Shown here in pieces: positions 27,079 through 37,591 of a stretch of 64,000 nt of DNA. Source of the stretch: Sphingomonas sp. Leaf230. Lineage in GTDB: Bacteria; Pseudomonadota; Alphaproteobacteria; Sphingomonadales; Sphingomonadaceae. The notes beneath the pieces are model-generated. The model ran no database searches and was not told where the DNA came from. It saw only the letters and a list, made by a program, of their open reading frames with translations. Numbering within the stretch: the stretch's first letter is position 1; every line of letters starts with the position of its first letter. The stretch covers positions 672,462 to 736,461 of the forward strand of contig NZ_LMKW01000001.1 of NCBI RefSeq assembly GCF_001421745.1, given 5' to 3'. The translations under genes were made by a program, and so were the position numbers.

Positions 27079-27551
27079 TGCCGAAGCATTCGGAAACGCG
27101 CCATTTGCCCTACACCCCTGAGCAGATGTTCGACCTGGTCGCCGATGTCGGCCGCTACGCCGAGTTCCTGCCCTGGGTCAGTGCGATGCGCGTGCGCTCG
27201 AACAGCGAGACCGAGACGCTCGCCGACATGATCGTCGGCTTCAAGGGCCTGCGCGAGACGTTCACGTCGCGGGTGGAGAAGGTGCGCCCGAGCGAACTCA
27301 CCGTCGATTACGTCGATGGTCCGCTCAAGTATCTGCGCAACGAATGGCATTTTCGGCCCGAGCCGCAGGGCTGCGCCGTCGACTTCACGGTCGATTTCGC
27401 GTTCAAGAACCGGATGTTCGAGATGATCGCCGGGCAGGTGTTCGGCGCTGCACTGCGGAAGATGATCGGTGCGTTCGAGACCCGCGCCGCCGAGCTTTAT
27501 GGCGCCGAAGCGTCCGGCAATAAGAGTTCGAGCGCGCACAACGCGGCCTGA
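27078..27551 (+). CDS. Coenzyme Q-binding COQ10/RatA-type START protein
   Basis: A 157-residue START-fold (polyketide cyclase-like) protein. It begins with the canonical PKHSETRHLPYTPEQMFDLVADVGRYAEFLPWVSAMRVRS. It then has VGFKGLRETFTSRVEKVRP and a C-terminal long helix (FEMIAGQVFGAALRKMIGAFETRAAELYG) that closes the lipid pocket. COQ10 homologues bind ubiquinone; the E. coli homologue RatA was also described as a ribosome-associated toxin, so the label is functionally open. It is coupled to lipA by a 1-nt overlap, and its last 55 nt overlap convergent cinA. Confidence 0.9.
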   Translation: MPKHSETRHLPYTPEQMFDLVADVGRYAEFLPWVSAMRVRSNSETETLADMIVGFKGLRETFTSRVEKVRPSELTVDYVDGPLKYLRNEWHFRPEPQGCAVDFTVDFAFKNRMFEMIAGQVFGAALRKMIGAFETRAAELYGAEASGNKSSSAHNAA

Positions 27552-28012
27552 AGCCGGATGCCGCCACGACCGAGATCGCCGAAATCCTTGCGATCGGCGT
27601 GAACGTCGGACGGGTCACGACCCTTTTCGGCGCGACCAAACACCACAGTGCCGACGGGCTTCTTGAGCGATCCGCCCCCGGGCCCTGCAACGCCAGTGAT
27701 GGCCACCGCGATGTCGGCGCCCGACTGCTTGAGCGCAGCTTGCGCCATGCTCCACGCAACCGCGATCGACACTGCGCCGAACGTCTCGAGGACGTCCGAA
27801 CTGATCTTGAGCACGCCGAGCTTGGCGGCGTTCGAATAGGTGACGAAGCCGACCTCGAACACGTCGGAGGACCCGGGAATCTCGGTCAGCGCCGCCGCGA
27901 CGAGCCCGCCGGTGCAACTCTCGGCGACCGCGACCCTGCGGCCGATCGCGCGGTTCTGCTCCACGACTTTACGCGCGGCGTCGACCAGTTCGGCGGGAAG
28001 GATCGTGTCCAT
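27497..28012 (-). CDS. pncC: CinA-family nicotinamide-nucleotide amidohydrolase (PncC type)
   Basis: A stand-alone CinA C-terminal domain of 171 residues. This domain deamidates nicotinamide mononucleotide to nicotinate mononucleotide in pyridine nucleotide recycling. Signature segments are RVAVAESCTGGLVAAALTEIPGSS (the catalytic Ser-Cys loop region), GFVTYSNAAKLGVL, and ITGVAGPGGGSLKKPVGTVVFG. The start shares one base with the upstream gene's stop. The 3' end runs 55 nt antisense into the COQ10-like gene, and both C-termini appear normal in length. Confidence 0.92.
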   Translation of the reverse strand: MDTILPAELVDAARKVVEQNRAIGRRVAVAESCTGGLVAAALTEIPGSSDVFEVGFVTYSNAAKLGVLKISSDVLETFGAVSIAVAWSMAQAALKQSGADIAVAITGVAGPGGGSLKKPVGTVVFGRAEKGRDPSDVHADRKDFGDLGRGGIRLQAALCALELLLPDASAP

Positions 28013-28536
28013 CAGCGAGTCTCCACCGGGCAGAGCAGCATCGCCACCGCGGCAATATCACCGCTGCGCGACTTCTGGGATTTGAGGTACCGCAACGTCT
28101 CGACGACGATGCCCGCGGTGTTGCGCGGTGGCAAGGGCTGGAGCAGCGTCACCATCCGATCGATCGTCCCGCAATCGCGCGTTGCGATCCGTCCGACGAT
28201 CTGCGGTACCAGCAACGTCGTCAACAGCGGCCGCGCAAATTCAGAATCAAGCATCGCGTCGACCGCGGGATCGCTGAGCTTGACGATCGCCGCGCGGGCG
28301 GCTGGCCAAGCGCGGTCCGACTCAACCTGATACCGGTCGATCAGCGCACTCGACTGCCGCCGGATGAGGCTAGCAGCGGGAAGCTGCGCCGCGCAGACGC
28401 GACCGGTTTCGCGGAGAATGTCGGGCATCGCGACGAGCGTGAGCGATTCGGCCTCGGGCCCGGTGATGCAGCGCGGTTGCGCCACTGCCGGACTGGCGAG
28501 GAGGGCGATCCCCGCAAGCGCTGCCGCGATCTTCAA
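28012..28536 (-). CDS. Exported protein of unknown function
   Basis: I do not recognise this family. From TTG 28536 the 174-residue product has a clear signal peptide (MKIAAALAGIALLASPAVAQ). The mature domain is mostly helical with four cysteines: PRCITGPE, GRVCAAQ, TRDCGTID and LLCPVETR. This implies two periplasmic disulfides. Phrases such as LLTTLLVPQIVGRIATRDCG and DIAAVAMLLCP recur in sphingomonad neighbours of ispDF as far as I recall. The TTG overlaps the ispDF stop (TTGA) and the gene's own stop overlaps cinA. The in-frame ORF extends to 28818 but that part is antisense shadow of ispDF. Confidence 0.7.
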   Translation of the reverse strand: MKIAAALAGIALLASPAVAQPRCITGPEAESLTLVAMPDILRETGRVCAAQLPAASLIRRQSSALIDRYQVESDRAWPAARAAIVKLSDPAVDAMLDSEFARPLLTTLLVPQIVGRIATRDCGTIDRMVTLLQPLPPRNTAGIVVETLRYLKSQKSRSGDIAAVAMLLCPVETR

Positions 28537-29681
28537 AGCGGCGATCCGGGCAGCCGAATGGTCGCGACCGCCTGAGCAGCGATACCCTCGCCGCGGCCGG
28601 TGAAGCCGAGGCGCTCGGTCGTGGTCGCCTTGACACTGACCCGGTCGAGCGTCAGCCCGAGCAGGTCGGCGATCCGCGCGGTCATCGCCGCGCGGTGCGG
28701 GCCGATCTTCGGCGCCTCGCACATGATCGTCAGGTCGACGAAATCGATCCGGCCGCGCTTGTCGGCGATCAGCTTGGCGGCATGCTGGAGGAACTGCGCG
28801 GAGTCGGCACCCTTCCACTGCGGGTCGCTCGGCGGGAAATGCGTGCCGATATCGCCCGCCGCGATCGTGCCGAGCAGCGCGTCGGTCAGCGCGTGAAGCG
28901 CGACGTCGGCGTCGCTATGCCCCGACAGCCCCTTGTCGTGCGGGATCAGGACGCCGCCGAGCCAGAGCTCCTCGCCGGTTTCGAGGCGGTGGACGTCGAA
29001 GCCCATCGCGGTGCGGGTTTCGTAGGCGATACGCGCTTCGGCGGCTGCGAAATCTTCTGGGTGAGTGACTTTCTCGAGCATCGCCGAGCCCTGCACCAAC
29101 GCGACGCCGACGCCAAGCCGTCGCACCATCTGCGCGTCGTCGGTGGCTTCTTCGTCCGCGGGCCAGACGGCATGCGCGGCGCGCAGGGCCTCCACCGCAA
29201 ATGCCTGGGGAGTCTGCACCCGGTTGAGGTCCGCGCGCGGCACGATGCCGCCGAGCAGGACGCTGCCGCGGGCGAGCGTATCGATCACCGGCAGCACCGG
29301 AATGGCCGCGTCCCGGGTCTTCAAGGCGGCGACAAGCGAATCGATGACCGCGTGTGACAGGAAGGGGCGGGCAGCATCGTGGATCAATACGTGCGTCGCG
29401 TCGCCGACCGCCGCGAGGCCAATGCTAACCGACTCGCGGCGCGTAGCACCGCCAACCAGGGTTGGCGCGTCCCCCAATGCGGCGGTCGCCAAACCCTGCT
29501 GGCCCTCGGCGACGACGACGAGCGTTTCGGCGATAGCCGGATGCGTCGCGAACGCCTCATGGGAGTGGGCGATCATCGGCCTGCCGGCGATCAGTGCGAA
29601 CTGCTTGGGGACCGATCCGCCCGCGCGCACGCCGGTCCCGGCAGCGACGATGATCGCAACGATACGCTTTGCGTGTGTCAT
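28533..29681 (-). CDS. ispDF: Bifunctional IspD/IspF isoprenoid enzyme
   Basis: This protein performs two steps of the MEP pathway: CTP-dependent formation of CDP-methylerythritol (IspD, residues about 1-225) and cyclisation to MEcPP (IspF, about 226-382). IspD motifs are IVAAGTGVRAGGSVPKQF and VLIHDAARPFL. IspF motifs are MGFDVHR (Asp, His metal ligands), GLSGHSDADVALHALTDALLG and DIGTHFPPSDPQWKGADS. The fused form is characteristic of many alphaproteobacteria. It is divergent to dusB and heads ispDF-unknown-cinA, with 4-nt and 1-nt overlaps. Confidence 0.96.
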   Translation of the reverse strand: MTHAKRIVAIIVAAGTGVRAGGSVPKQFALIAGRPMIAHSHEAFATHPAIAETLVVVAEGQQGLATAALGDAPTLVGGATRRESVSIGLAAVGDATHVLIHDAARPFLSHAVIDSLVAALKTRDAAIPVLPVIDTLARGSVLLGGIVPRADLNRVQTPQAFAVEALRAAHAVWPADEEATDDAQMVRRLGVGVALVQGSAMLEKVTHPEDFAAAEARIAYETRTAMGFDVHRLETGEELWLGGVLIPHDKGLSGHSDADVALHALTDALLGTIAAGDIGTHFPPSDPQWKGADSAQFLQHAAKLIADKRGRIDFVDLTIMCEAPKIGPHRAAMTARIADLLGLTLDRVSVKATTTERLGFTGRGEGIAAQAVATIRLPGSPL

Positions 29682-29772
29682 CCTCGCGACCTAGCGCTTC
29701 GCTCCGGCCCTCGCCAGCCTTGCCTGAAACGGCAGGTTGAGGTAGGGGGATGCCTCTTTTTCAGGCACATCC

Positions 29773-30771
29773 ATGCGTAACCTTGCTCCTATCCAGATCG
29801 GTCCCGTCCGGATCGAAAGCCCCGTCGTGCTCGCGCCGATGACCGGCGTCACCGACATGCCGTTCCGCACGCTTGTGCGACGCTATGGCTCGGGCCTCAA
29901 CGTCACCGAGATGGTCGCCAGCCAGGCGGCGATCCGCGAGACGCGCCAGTCGTTGCAGAAGGCGGCATGGGACCGGCTCGAGGAGCCGGTATCGATGCAG
30001 CTTATCGGCTGCACGCCGTACGAAATGGGCGAGGCCGCCAAGCTCAGCCAGGATCGCGGCGCGGCGATCATCGACATCAACATGGGCTGTCCGGTGCGGA
30101 AAGTCGTCAACGGCGACGCGGGCTCGGCGCTGATGCGCGACACCAAGCTCGCCAGCGCGATCATCGAGGCGACGGTCAAGGCGGTCGACGTCCCCGTGAC
30201 GCTTAAGATGCGCATGGGCTGGTGCCACGACAGCCTGAATGCGCCCGACCTCGCGCGCATCGCCGAAGACCTCGGCATCAAACTGATCACCGTCCACGGC
30301 CGCACGCGCAACCAGATGTACAAGGGCAATGCCGATTGGGGCTTTGTCCGCAAGGTCAAGGACGCGGTCACAGTGCCGGTGATCGTCAACGGCGACATCT
30401 GCACTATCGAGGACGCCGAGGCGGCGATGGACCAATCCGGCGCCGATGGCCTGATGATCGGTCGCGGTTCCTACGGCCGCCCCTGGGTTCTCGGTCAGGT
30501 GATGGAGTGGTTCGCCACCGGCCGTCGCATCGAGGATCCGTCGATCACCGAACAATATGACGCGATCGCAGGCCATTACGAGGCGATGCTCGAGCATTAC
30601 GGGATCGAGACCGGCGTCAACATGGCCCGGAAACATATCGGTTGGTACACCAAGGGCCTCCCCGGATCAGCCGAGTTCCGTAACAAGGTGAACCAAGTCC
30701 CCGATCCCAAGCAGGTCAAGGCGATGCTGGCCGAGTTCTACGCTCCCTGGCGCGAACTTGCGGCAGCCTGA
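29773..30771 (+). CDS. dusB: tRNA-dihydrouridine synthase DusB
   Basis: This FMN-dependent reductase makes dihydrouridine in the tRNA D-loop. The 332 residues include [40 protein letters not shown] (the catalytic Cys), [25 protein letters not shown] (FMN/tRNA contact) and [17 protein letters not shown]. It is the old nifR3 position, immediately before ntrBC, as in Rhodobacter and Rhizobium. The last 14 nt overlap ntrB. Confidence 0.96.
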   Translation: MRNLAPIQIGPVRIESPVVLAPMTGVTDMPFRTLVRRYGSGLNVTEMVASQAAIRETRQSLQKAAWDRLEEPVSMQLIGCTPYEMGEAAKLSQDRGAAIIDINMGCPVRKVVNGDAGSALMRDTKLASAIIEATVKAVDVPVTLKMRMGWCHDSLNAPDLARIAEDLGIKLITVHGRTRNQMYKGNADWGFVRKVKDAVTVPVIVNGDICTIEDAEAAMDQSGADGLMIGRGSYGRPWVLGQVMEWFATGRRIEDPSITEQYDAIAGHYEAMLEHYGIETGVNMARKHIGWYTKGLPGSAEFRNKVNQVPDPKQVKAMLAEFYAPWRELAAA

Positions 30772-31818
30772 TACGCCATCGCGCAATCGGCCGGGGTTCG
30801 CAGAACTCTTCGCCGCACTGCCGGTGGCTGTGGTGGTCGTCGATCCCGACCACCGGGTCGCACATGCCAACGCGCTCGCCGAGCAACTGCTGAACCTCTC
30901 GGAACGGTTGATGATGGGACAACCGCTCGATGCGATCATCCCGCCGCCAGACGATCCGCGAAATCGGGACGGACACGCTCTCGCCGTCTACGACACCGAA
31001 ATCTCGACCGCTCGCGGTGTCAAGATCCGCGCAGATTTCGCCGAGACGCAGATCGCCGACTACCCGGGCTGGCGCGCGATAACCTTGCACGCATCCGCCA
31101 CCTCGCGGCGGCTCGGACACTCCGCGGATCGCGCCGCTGGAGCGAGGGCTGCGGTCGGTGCCGCGGCGATGCTCGCGCACGAAATCAAGAATCCGCTGTC
31201 CGGTATCCGCGGCGCCGCGCAACTGCTTGGTGCGGGCGAACTTACCACGTTGATCGTGACCGAAGTCGATCGCATCGCCGCGCTGATCGACCGCATGCAG
31301 GACTTCAGCGACACGCGGCCTCTGCCGCTCGCCAGCGAGAACATCTATCCGCTGCTCGGTCACGCCCGCCGACTTGCACTCGCCGGTTTCGCGCGCGGCA
31401 TAACAATTGAGGAACGCTTCGATCCGTCGCTCCCGCCCGCGCAGATCAACCGCGATGCGCTGCTGCAGATCGTCATAAACCTGCTGAAGAATGCCCGCGA
31501 AGCCGTTCGCAACGAACGCGAACCGCGGATCGTGATGACGACCGCTTATCGGCACGGCATCACGGTAAGTTCGGCACCCGGCAAGCCGCGCCTGCCGTTG
31601 CCGATCGAGATTTGTATCTTTGACAACGGCCCCGGCGCCCCCGCCGACATCGCCGATCACCTGTTCGACCCGTTCGTATCGGGCCGACGCGAAGGGCAGG
31701 GGCTTGGCCTCGCGCTGGTCGACAAGCTAACCAGGGACATGGGCGGCATCGTCCAATACGGCCGCGAAGGAAACCCCGAGATGACCGTCCTTCGCCTCTT
31801 GCTGCCGAGAGCCGCGTC

Positions 31819-31822
<4 letters not shown>
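30758..31822 (+). CDS. ntrB: Nitrogen sensor histidine kinase NtrB
   Basis: NtrB senses nitrogen status through PII and phosphorylates NtrC. The 354-residue soluble kinase has an N-terminal PAS domain ([31 protein letters not shown]), then the H box [20 protein letters not shown] with the phospho-His. The N box [16 protein letters not shown]1 [11 protein letters not shown] and G2 [12 protein letters not shown] follow. The start is TTG 30758, inside dusB, because the only later in-frame starts are inside the PAS domain. The stop overlaps ntrC by 4 nt. Confidence 0.94.
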
Positions 31823-33276
<1,454 letters not shown>

Positions 33277-33328
33277 TTCTGTCATTATGTGGTTTCACGG
33301 CAACGGTTGACGTTGTATCGGGGCAACG

Positions 33329-35566
33329 ATGATCGCTTCCGCGACGCTACCGATGGACGATGACGGGCCTGCACACCGGTTTGCCGTGACGCCTGCCGTA
33401 GAGGCGGTCGTGCTCGGCGTGGCGATCGCGATCGCCGTCACGAGCTACTTTATCATCACCGGCAGCGACGCACCGCAGCGCCTGATCCCACCACCCCTGG
33501 TAGCACTCCTGCTTGTCGCGAACCTCGTGCCCGGCATCGCTCTCCTCATGTTGCTTGGGCGACGTGTGGCCATGCGCCGTGCAGCGCGTTCGCCGGTCGG
33601 CGGTGGCGGTCGCCTCCACGTTCGCCTCGTCGCTTTGTTCTCGATCGTCGCCGCCGTGCCGATGCTGCTGGTGACGATCTTCGCATCGCTGCTGTTCCAA
33701 TATGGCGTTCAGTTCTGGTATTCCGATCAGGCGCGCGGGATGCTCGAGAATGCGACCGGGCTTGCCCAGTCGTCCTACGCACGCCAGCTCAACCGCTGGC
33801 AGGAAGCCACCGTGACGATGGCAAGCGACATGTCTGCCTATCTCCGAGAGCGCTCGCTGCAGAGCCCGGATTTTTCCGGCTGGTTCCTCCAGCAGGTCTA
33901 TTTTCGCAGCCTCTCGGAAGCCGCGCTGTTCAAGCTGTCCCCGCAGCAGGGAATCCAGACGCTGGCGATCGTCAACCCGTACGAGATCGACTTTACGCGC
34001 CGTGTCACACCCTCGGCGATTGCCGAGCTGCGGTCAGGCAAAAGCGCGGTCGTGGCGGTGACGGGCGATCGTATCCAGACGATCACGATGCTGCCCGGAT
34101 CTGACGAGTTGTTCCTTTATGCGGGCCGCGTCGAGGACACGAAATCACTCTCCGAACAGACCACGCGTGCGAACGACGTGCTGAAGAGTTATCGATCGCT
34201 CCTGGCCAGGGCGCGCAGTCTCCAGTTGCAGTTCAATGCAGCACTGTTGTTGATCTCGTTGCTGATCGTAGGGATTGCAGTGTGGATCGCGCTGGCGGTT
34301 GCGGATCGTCTCGTCCGGCCGGTTGGCGAGCTCGTCGACGCCGCACGTCGGGTGGCAGCTGGCGACCTGACCGCGCGTGTCCCCGATCCGCGCAGCCGCG
34401 ATGAGGTCGGCACACTCGCCAACGCGTTCAACCAGATGACCGGGCAGCTGGAGGCGCAGAACACCGAGCTCGTCACCGCCAACGGCCAGCTCGAAAGCCG
34501 TCGCGCACTGATCGAGGCGGTGATGGCGGGGGTTTCCGCAGGCGTCGTCGCAACCGGACGCGAGCGGACGATCACAATTGCGAACGATTCGGCGACGACG
34601 TTGCTAGGCACCGATACTGGCGGGCTGGTCGGACGGCGCCTGGTCGATGTCGCGCCCGAGCTCGACGCGATGCTAGATGGCGGCGACCGCGAGGCGATCG
34701 TCGAAGTCGGGCAGGGGAGCGAGGTTCGTACGCTTGCCGTGCGGATCGCCCGGCCGGCTACCGGCCCGATCCTGACGTTCGACGACATCACGCAGCAGCT
34801 GCTCGATCAACGCCGCGCGGCATGGTCGGACGTCGCTCGCCGGATCGCGCATGAGATCAAGAACCCTTTGACGCCGATCCAACTCGCGGCCGAGCGCCTC
34901 CAGCGTCGCTATGGTGGCAAGATCGAGGCGCAGGACGGTACGTTCTCGCGATTGACCGACACGATCATCCGCCAGGTTGGCGATCTTCGTCGCATGGTCG
35001 ATGAATTTTCCTCGTTCGCGCGGATGCCGAAGCCGGTGTTCCGCGAGGAATCGCTGGTAGATGCCGCGCGCCAGGCGCTGTTCTTGCACGAGGTCGCGCA
35101 TCCCGCGATCAGCTTTCAACTGGTGCAGGACGATCCGGGTCTCACGCTGGTTTGCGACCGTCGCCAGATCGGTCAGGCGCTCACGAACATCGTCAAGAAC
35201 GCGGTGGAAGCCATTGAAACTCGCGGTGAACCCGGCGGATCGGTCACGATGACATTGACGAGCGATGCCAACACGGTCGGCATCGCAGTGGCAGACACCG
35301 GCATTGGGCTACCCGCGGAGCGGGACCGGATCGTCGAACCTTATGTAACGACCCGTGCCCGTGGCACAGGCCTCGGCCTTGCCATCGTCAAGAAGATCAT
35401 CGAGGAGCATTGCGGCACGATCGGCTTTTCCGATCGGCCGGGGGGCGGTACACTCGTCACCATGACCTTCGACGCCAAGGCGCTGGCCGCGCTCGACCAA
35501 GGGGCATCCGCATCCGAGTTGGCTGGGGAGGGCCGACTCGACACGATGACCCGCAACCGGACATGA
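33329..35566 (+). CDS. ntrY: Membrane sensor histidine kinase NtrY
   Basis: A 745-residue inner-membrane kinase. Hydrophobic helices are at about 25-50, 60-80 and 100-125 (LFSIVAAVPMLLVTIFASLL), and a fourth at about 305-330 (ALLLISLLIVGIAVWIALAV) closes the periplasmic sensor domain. A HAMP linker (RLVRPVGELVDAARRVAAGDLTARV), a PAS domain, the H box [22 protein letters not shown] box IVKNAVEAIE, and G1 ADTGIGLPAERD follow. It is 52 nt after ntrC and 4 nt before ntrX. NtrYX systems link nitrogen, redox and envelope states in alphaproteobacteria; the signal is not evident here. Confidence 0.95.
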   Translation: MIASATLPMDDDGPAHRFAVTPAVEAVVLGVAIAIAVTSYFIITGSDAPQRLIPPPLVALLLVANLVPGIALLMLLGRRVAMRRAARSPVGGGGRLHVRLVALFSIVAAVPMLLVTIFASLLFQYGVQFWYSDQARGMLENATGLAQSSYARQLNRWQEATVTMASDMSAYLRERSLQSPDFSGWFLQQVYFRSLSEAALFKLSPQQGIQTLAIVNPYEIDFTRRVTPSAIAELRSGKSAVVAVTGDRIQTITMLPGSDELFLYAGRVEDTKSLSEQTTRANDVLKSYRSLLARARSLQLQFNAALLLISLLIVGIAVWIALAVADRLVRPVGELVDAARRVAAGDLTARVPDPRSRDEVGTLANAFNQMTGQLEAQNTELVTANGQLESRRALIEAVMAGVSAGVVATGRERTITIANDSATTLLGTDTGGLVGRRLVDVAPELDAMLDGGDREAIVEVGQGSEVRTLAVRIARPATGPILTFDDITQQLLDQRRAAWSDVARRIAHEIKNPLTPIQLAAERLQRRYGGKIEAQDGTFSRLTDTIIRQVGDLRRMVDEFSSFARMPKPVFREESLVDAARQALFLHEVAHPAISFQLVQDDPGLTLVCDRRQIGQALTNIVKNAVEAIETRGEPGGSVTMTLTSDANTVGIAVADTGIGLPAERDRIVEPYVTTRARGTGLGLAIVKKIIEEHCGTIGFSDRPGGGTLVTMTFDAKALAALDQGASASELAGEGRLDTMTRNRT

Positions 35567-35570
35567 TTTA

Positions 35571-36947
35571 ATGGCGCTCGATATTCTCGTCGTGGACGAC
35601 GAACGTGACATTCGCGAACTCGTAGCCGGCGTCCTGGAGGACGAAGGCTATGAGACGCGCGATGCTGGCGACAGCGATTCTGCCTTGGAAGCGATCGCGG
35701 CGCGGCGTCCGTCGCTGGTGCTGCTCGATGTGTGGCTGCAGGGCTCGCGTCTCGATGGGCTGGAGCTGCTCGACGAGATCAAGCGGCGCGATCCGTCGAT
35801 CCCGGTGCTGGTGATTTCGGGGCACGGCAATTTGGATACCGCCGTCGCCGCAATCCGCCGCGGGGCGTCCGACTTTATCGAAAAGCCGTTCGAGGCCGAG
35901 CGGCTCCTGCTGATGGTAGCCCGCGCGACCGAGACCGAACGGCTCCGTCGCGAGGTCGCGACGCTGCGCGCCACGGTCGGCCGCGAAACCGACCTGACCG
36001 GCAGTTCGGGCTCGATCAACGGCGTTCGCGCGACTCTGAAGCGGGTAGCCGCAACCGGCAGCCGCGTCCTCATCATGGGCGCGGCGGGGGTCGGCAAGGA
36101 AGTCGCAGCGCGCCTGCTGCACGGCTGGAGCCTGAGGACCGACGCGCCGTTCATCATCGTTAGCGCCGCGCGGATGACGCCCGAGCGAATGGATGAGGAA
36201 CTGTTCGGTGTCGAGGAAGCGGGCGATCTCGTCCGTCCCGGTCTGTTCGAACAGGCGCATGGCGGCACGTTGTTCCTCGACGAGATCGCTGACATGCCGA
36301 TCGCGACGCAGGCCCGTATCCTGCGCGCCCTGACTGACCAGAGCTTTACGCGGGTAGGTGGTACGCGCGTCGTCAAGGTCGACGTTCGTGTCGTCTCCGC
36401 GACGGCTCGCGACCTCGTCTTCGAAATCGCCGAAGGACGGTTCCGCGAAGATCTGTATTACCGGCTCAACGTCGTACCGGTGATGATCCCGCCGCTGTCC
36501 GATCGTCGCGAGGACATCCCCGCGCTGGTTCAGCATTTCATTGCGCACTACGCATCCGAGCGCCGCGTGCCGACGCCGGAAATCGCGCCGGACGCGATGG
36601 TTGCGTTGCAATCCTACGACTGGCCGGGAAATGTCCGGCAGTTGCGCAATGTCGTCGAGCGCACGATCATTCTGGCGCCGGGAGACCGGATCGGGCGGAT
36701 CGATCTCGACCTGTTGCCGGCCGAGGTCTTGGGCGATCAAGGCGATATCGGATCGGCCGGATCGACCGCGATCATGGGCTCGCCTTTGCGGGAAGCGCGC
36801 GAGACGTTCGAGCGCGAATATCTTCGGGTGCAGATCCGACGTTTCTCGGGAAATATCTCGCGGACGGCCAGCTTCATCGGCATGGAGCGTTCGGCGCTTC
36901 ATCGAAAATTGAAGCTGCTGGGCATCACCGAAACCCGCGAGGAATAG
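35571..36947 (+). CDS. ntrX: Response regulator NtrX, lacking GAFTGA
   Basis: This 458-residue NtrC-family regulator has a receiver domain (DILVVDDERDIRELVAGVLEDEG; phospho-Asp in LLDVWLQGSRLDG). Its AAA+ domain has a Walker A reading GAAGVGKEVAARLLH and a good Walker B HGGTLFLDEIADMP. The sigma-54 contact loop is missing: where NtrC has ELFGHERGAFTGA, this protein reads ELFGVEEAGDLVRPG. The C-terminal Fis-type helix-turn-helix (NISRTASFIGMERSALHRKL) is intact. NtrX in related bacteria also lacks the loop, so it probably regulates without remodelling sigma-54. A hairpin at 36960-36988 follows. Confidence 0.93.
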   Translation: MALDILVVDDERDIRELVAGVLEDEGYETRDAGDSDSALEAIAARRPSLVLLDVWLQGSRLDGLELLDEIKRRDPSIPVLVISGHGNLDTAVAAIRRGASDFIEKPFEAERLLLMVARATETERLRREVATLRATVGRETDLTGSSGSINGVRATLKRVAATGSRVLIMGAAGVGKEVAARLLHGWSLRTDAPFIIVSAARMTPERMDEELFGVEEAGDLVRPGLFEQAHGGTLFLDEIADMPIATQARILRALTDQSFTRVGGTRVVKVDVRVVSATARDLVFEIAEGRFREDLYYRLNVVPVMIPPLSDRREDIPALVQHFIAHYASERRVPTPEIAPDAMVALQSYDWPGNVRQLRNVVERTIILAPGDRIGRIDLDLLPAEVLGDQGDIGSAGSTAIMGSPLREARETFEREYLRVQIRRFSGNISRTASFIGMERSALHRKLKLLGITETREE

Positions 36948-36959
36948 ACGCCGTAATTT

Positions 36960-36988
36960 CGCCGCCCTCTGGATATAGCAGGGCGGCG
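36960..36988 (+). terminator. Hairpin between ntrX and hfq
   Basis: CGCCGCCCT (36960-36968) pairs perfectly with AGGGCGGCG (36980-36988) around an 11-nt loop. It starts 13 nt after the ntrX stop. No T tract follows, so it is either a Rho-assisted or attenuating hairpin. The remaining leader before hfq (36989-37087) holds a second short hairpin (CGCCGGGAAACGGCG) and the AAAGGG ribosome-binding site. Confidence 0.5.
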
Positions 36989-37087
36989 ATCATAGATCAG
37001 TACCGCGCCCGGTAACCGGGTGCATCTCCGACGCCGGGAAACGGCGCCTTGCGGGCAAAGTCCCGCCAAAAACAAAGGGTTATCCCA

Positions 37088-37591
37088 TTGGCCGATAAAC
37101 CAGGCTCGCTTCAGGATCTGTTCCTGAACGCACTCCGGCGCTCCAAGACGCCGGTCACCATGTTCCTCGTCAAGGGCGTAAAGCTCCAGGGCATTGTCAC
37201 ATGGTTCGATAATTTTTCCGTCCTGCTGCGCCGCGATGGCCAGTCGCAACTGATCTACAAGCATGCGATCTCGACGATCATGCCTGCTGGACCCATGGAC
37301 GTGTCGGCCATCGTCGACGCGGTGGGAGAAAACCAGAAGAAGCATCCGCTGTTGCAGGATATCTTCCTCAACGCGGTGCGCAAATCCGAAGACAGCGTGA
37401 CGATGTTCCTCATCAACGGGGTCATGCTGCAGGGCCAGATCGCAGGCTTCGACCTGTTTTGCATGCTGCTCCAGCGCGAAGGCATGGCACAACTCGTCTA
37501 CAAGCACGCTGTCTCGACGATCCAGCCGGCCCGCCCGCTGAACCTTGCCGAAGAGCCCACTGACACGGATGAAACGGACGATGACGATTGA
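37088..37591 (+). CDS. hfq: Tandem (double-domain) RNA chaperone Hfq
   Basis: Hfq is an Sm-like hexameric ring that pairs small RNAs with mRNAs. Here one 167-residue chain contains two complete Hfq domains. Domain 1 (about 6-67) has [26 protein letters not shown] and YKHAISTI; domain 2 (about 87-148) has [26 protein letters not shown] and YKHAVSTI. Both keep the Sm1 strand pattern and the YKH of Sm2. A 20-residue linker joins them, and the tail is acidic (DETDDDD). A ring would then be three chains. The start is TTG 37088 behind AAAGGG. The tail's stop overlaps hflX (TTGA). Gene order ntrYX-hfq-hflX matches other alphaproteobacteria. Confidence 0.93.
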   Translation: MADKPGSLQDLFLNALRRSKTPVTMFLVKGVKLQGIVTWFDNFSVLLRRDGQSQLIYKHAISTIMPAGPMDVSAIVDAVGENQKKHPLLQDIFLNAVRKSEDSVTMFLINGVMLQGQIAGFDLFCMLLQREGMAQLVYKHAVSTIQPARPLNLAEEPTDTDETDDDD

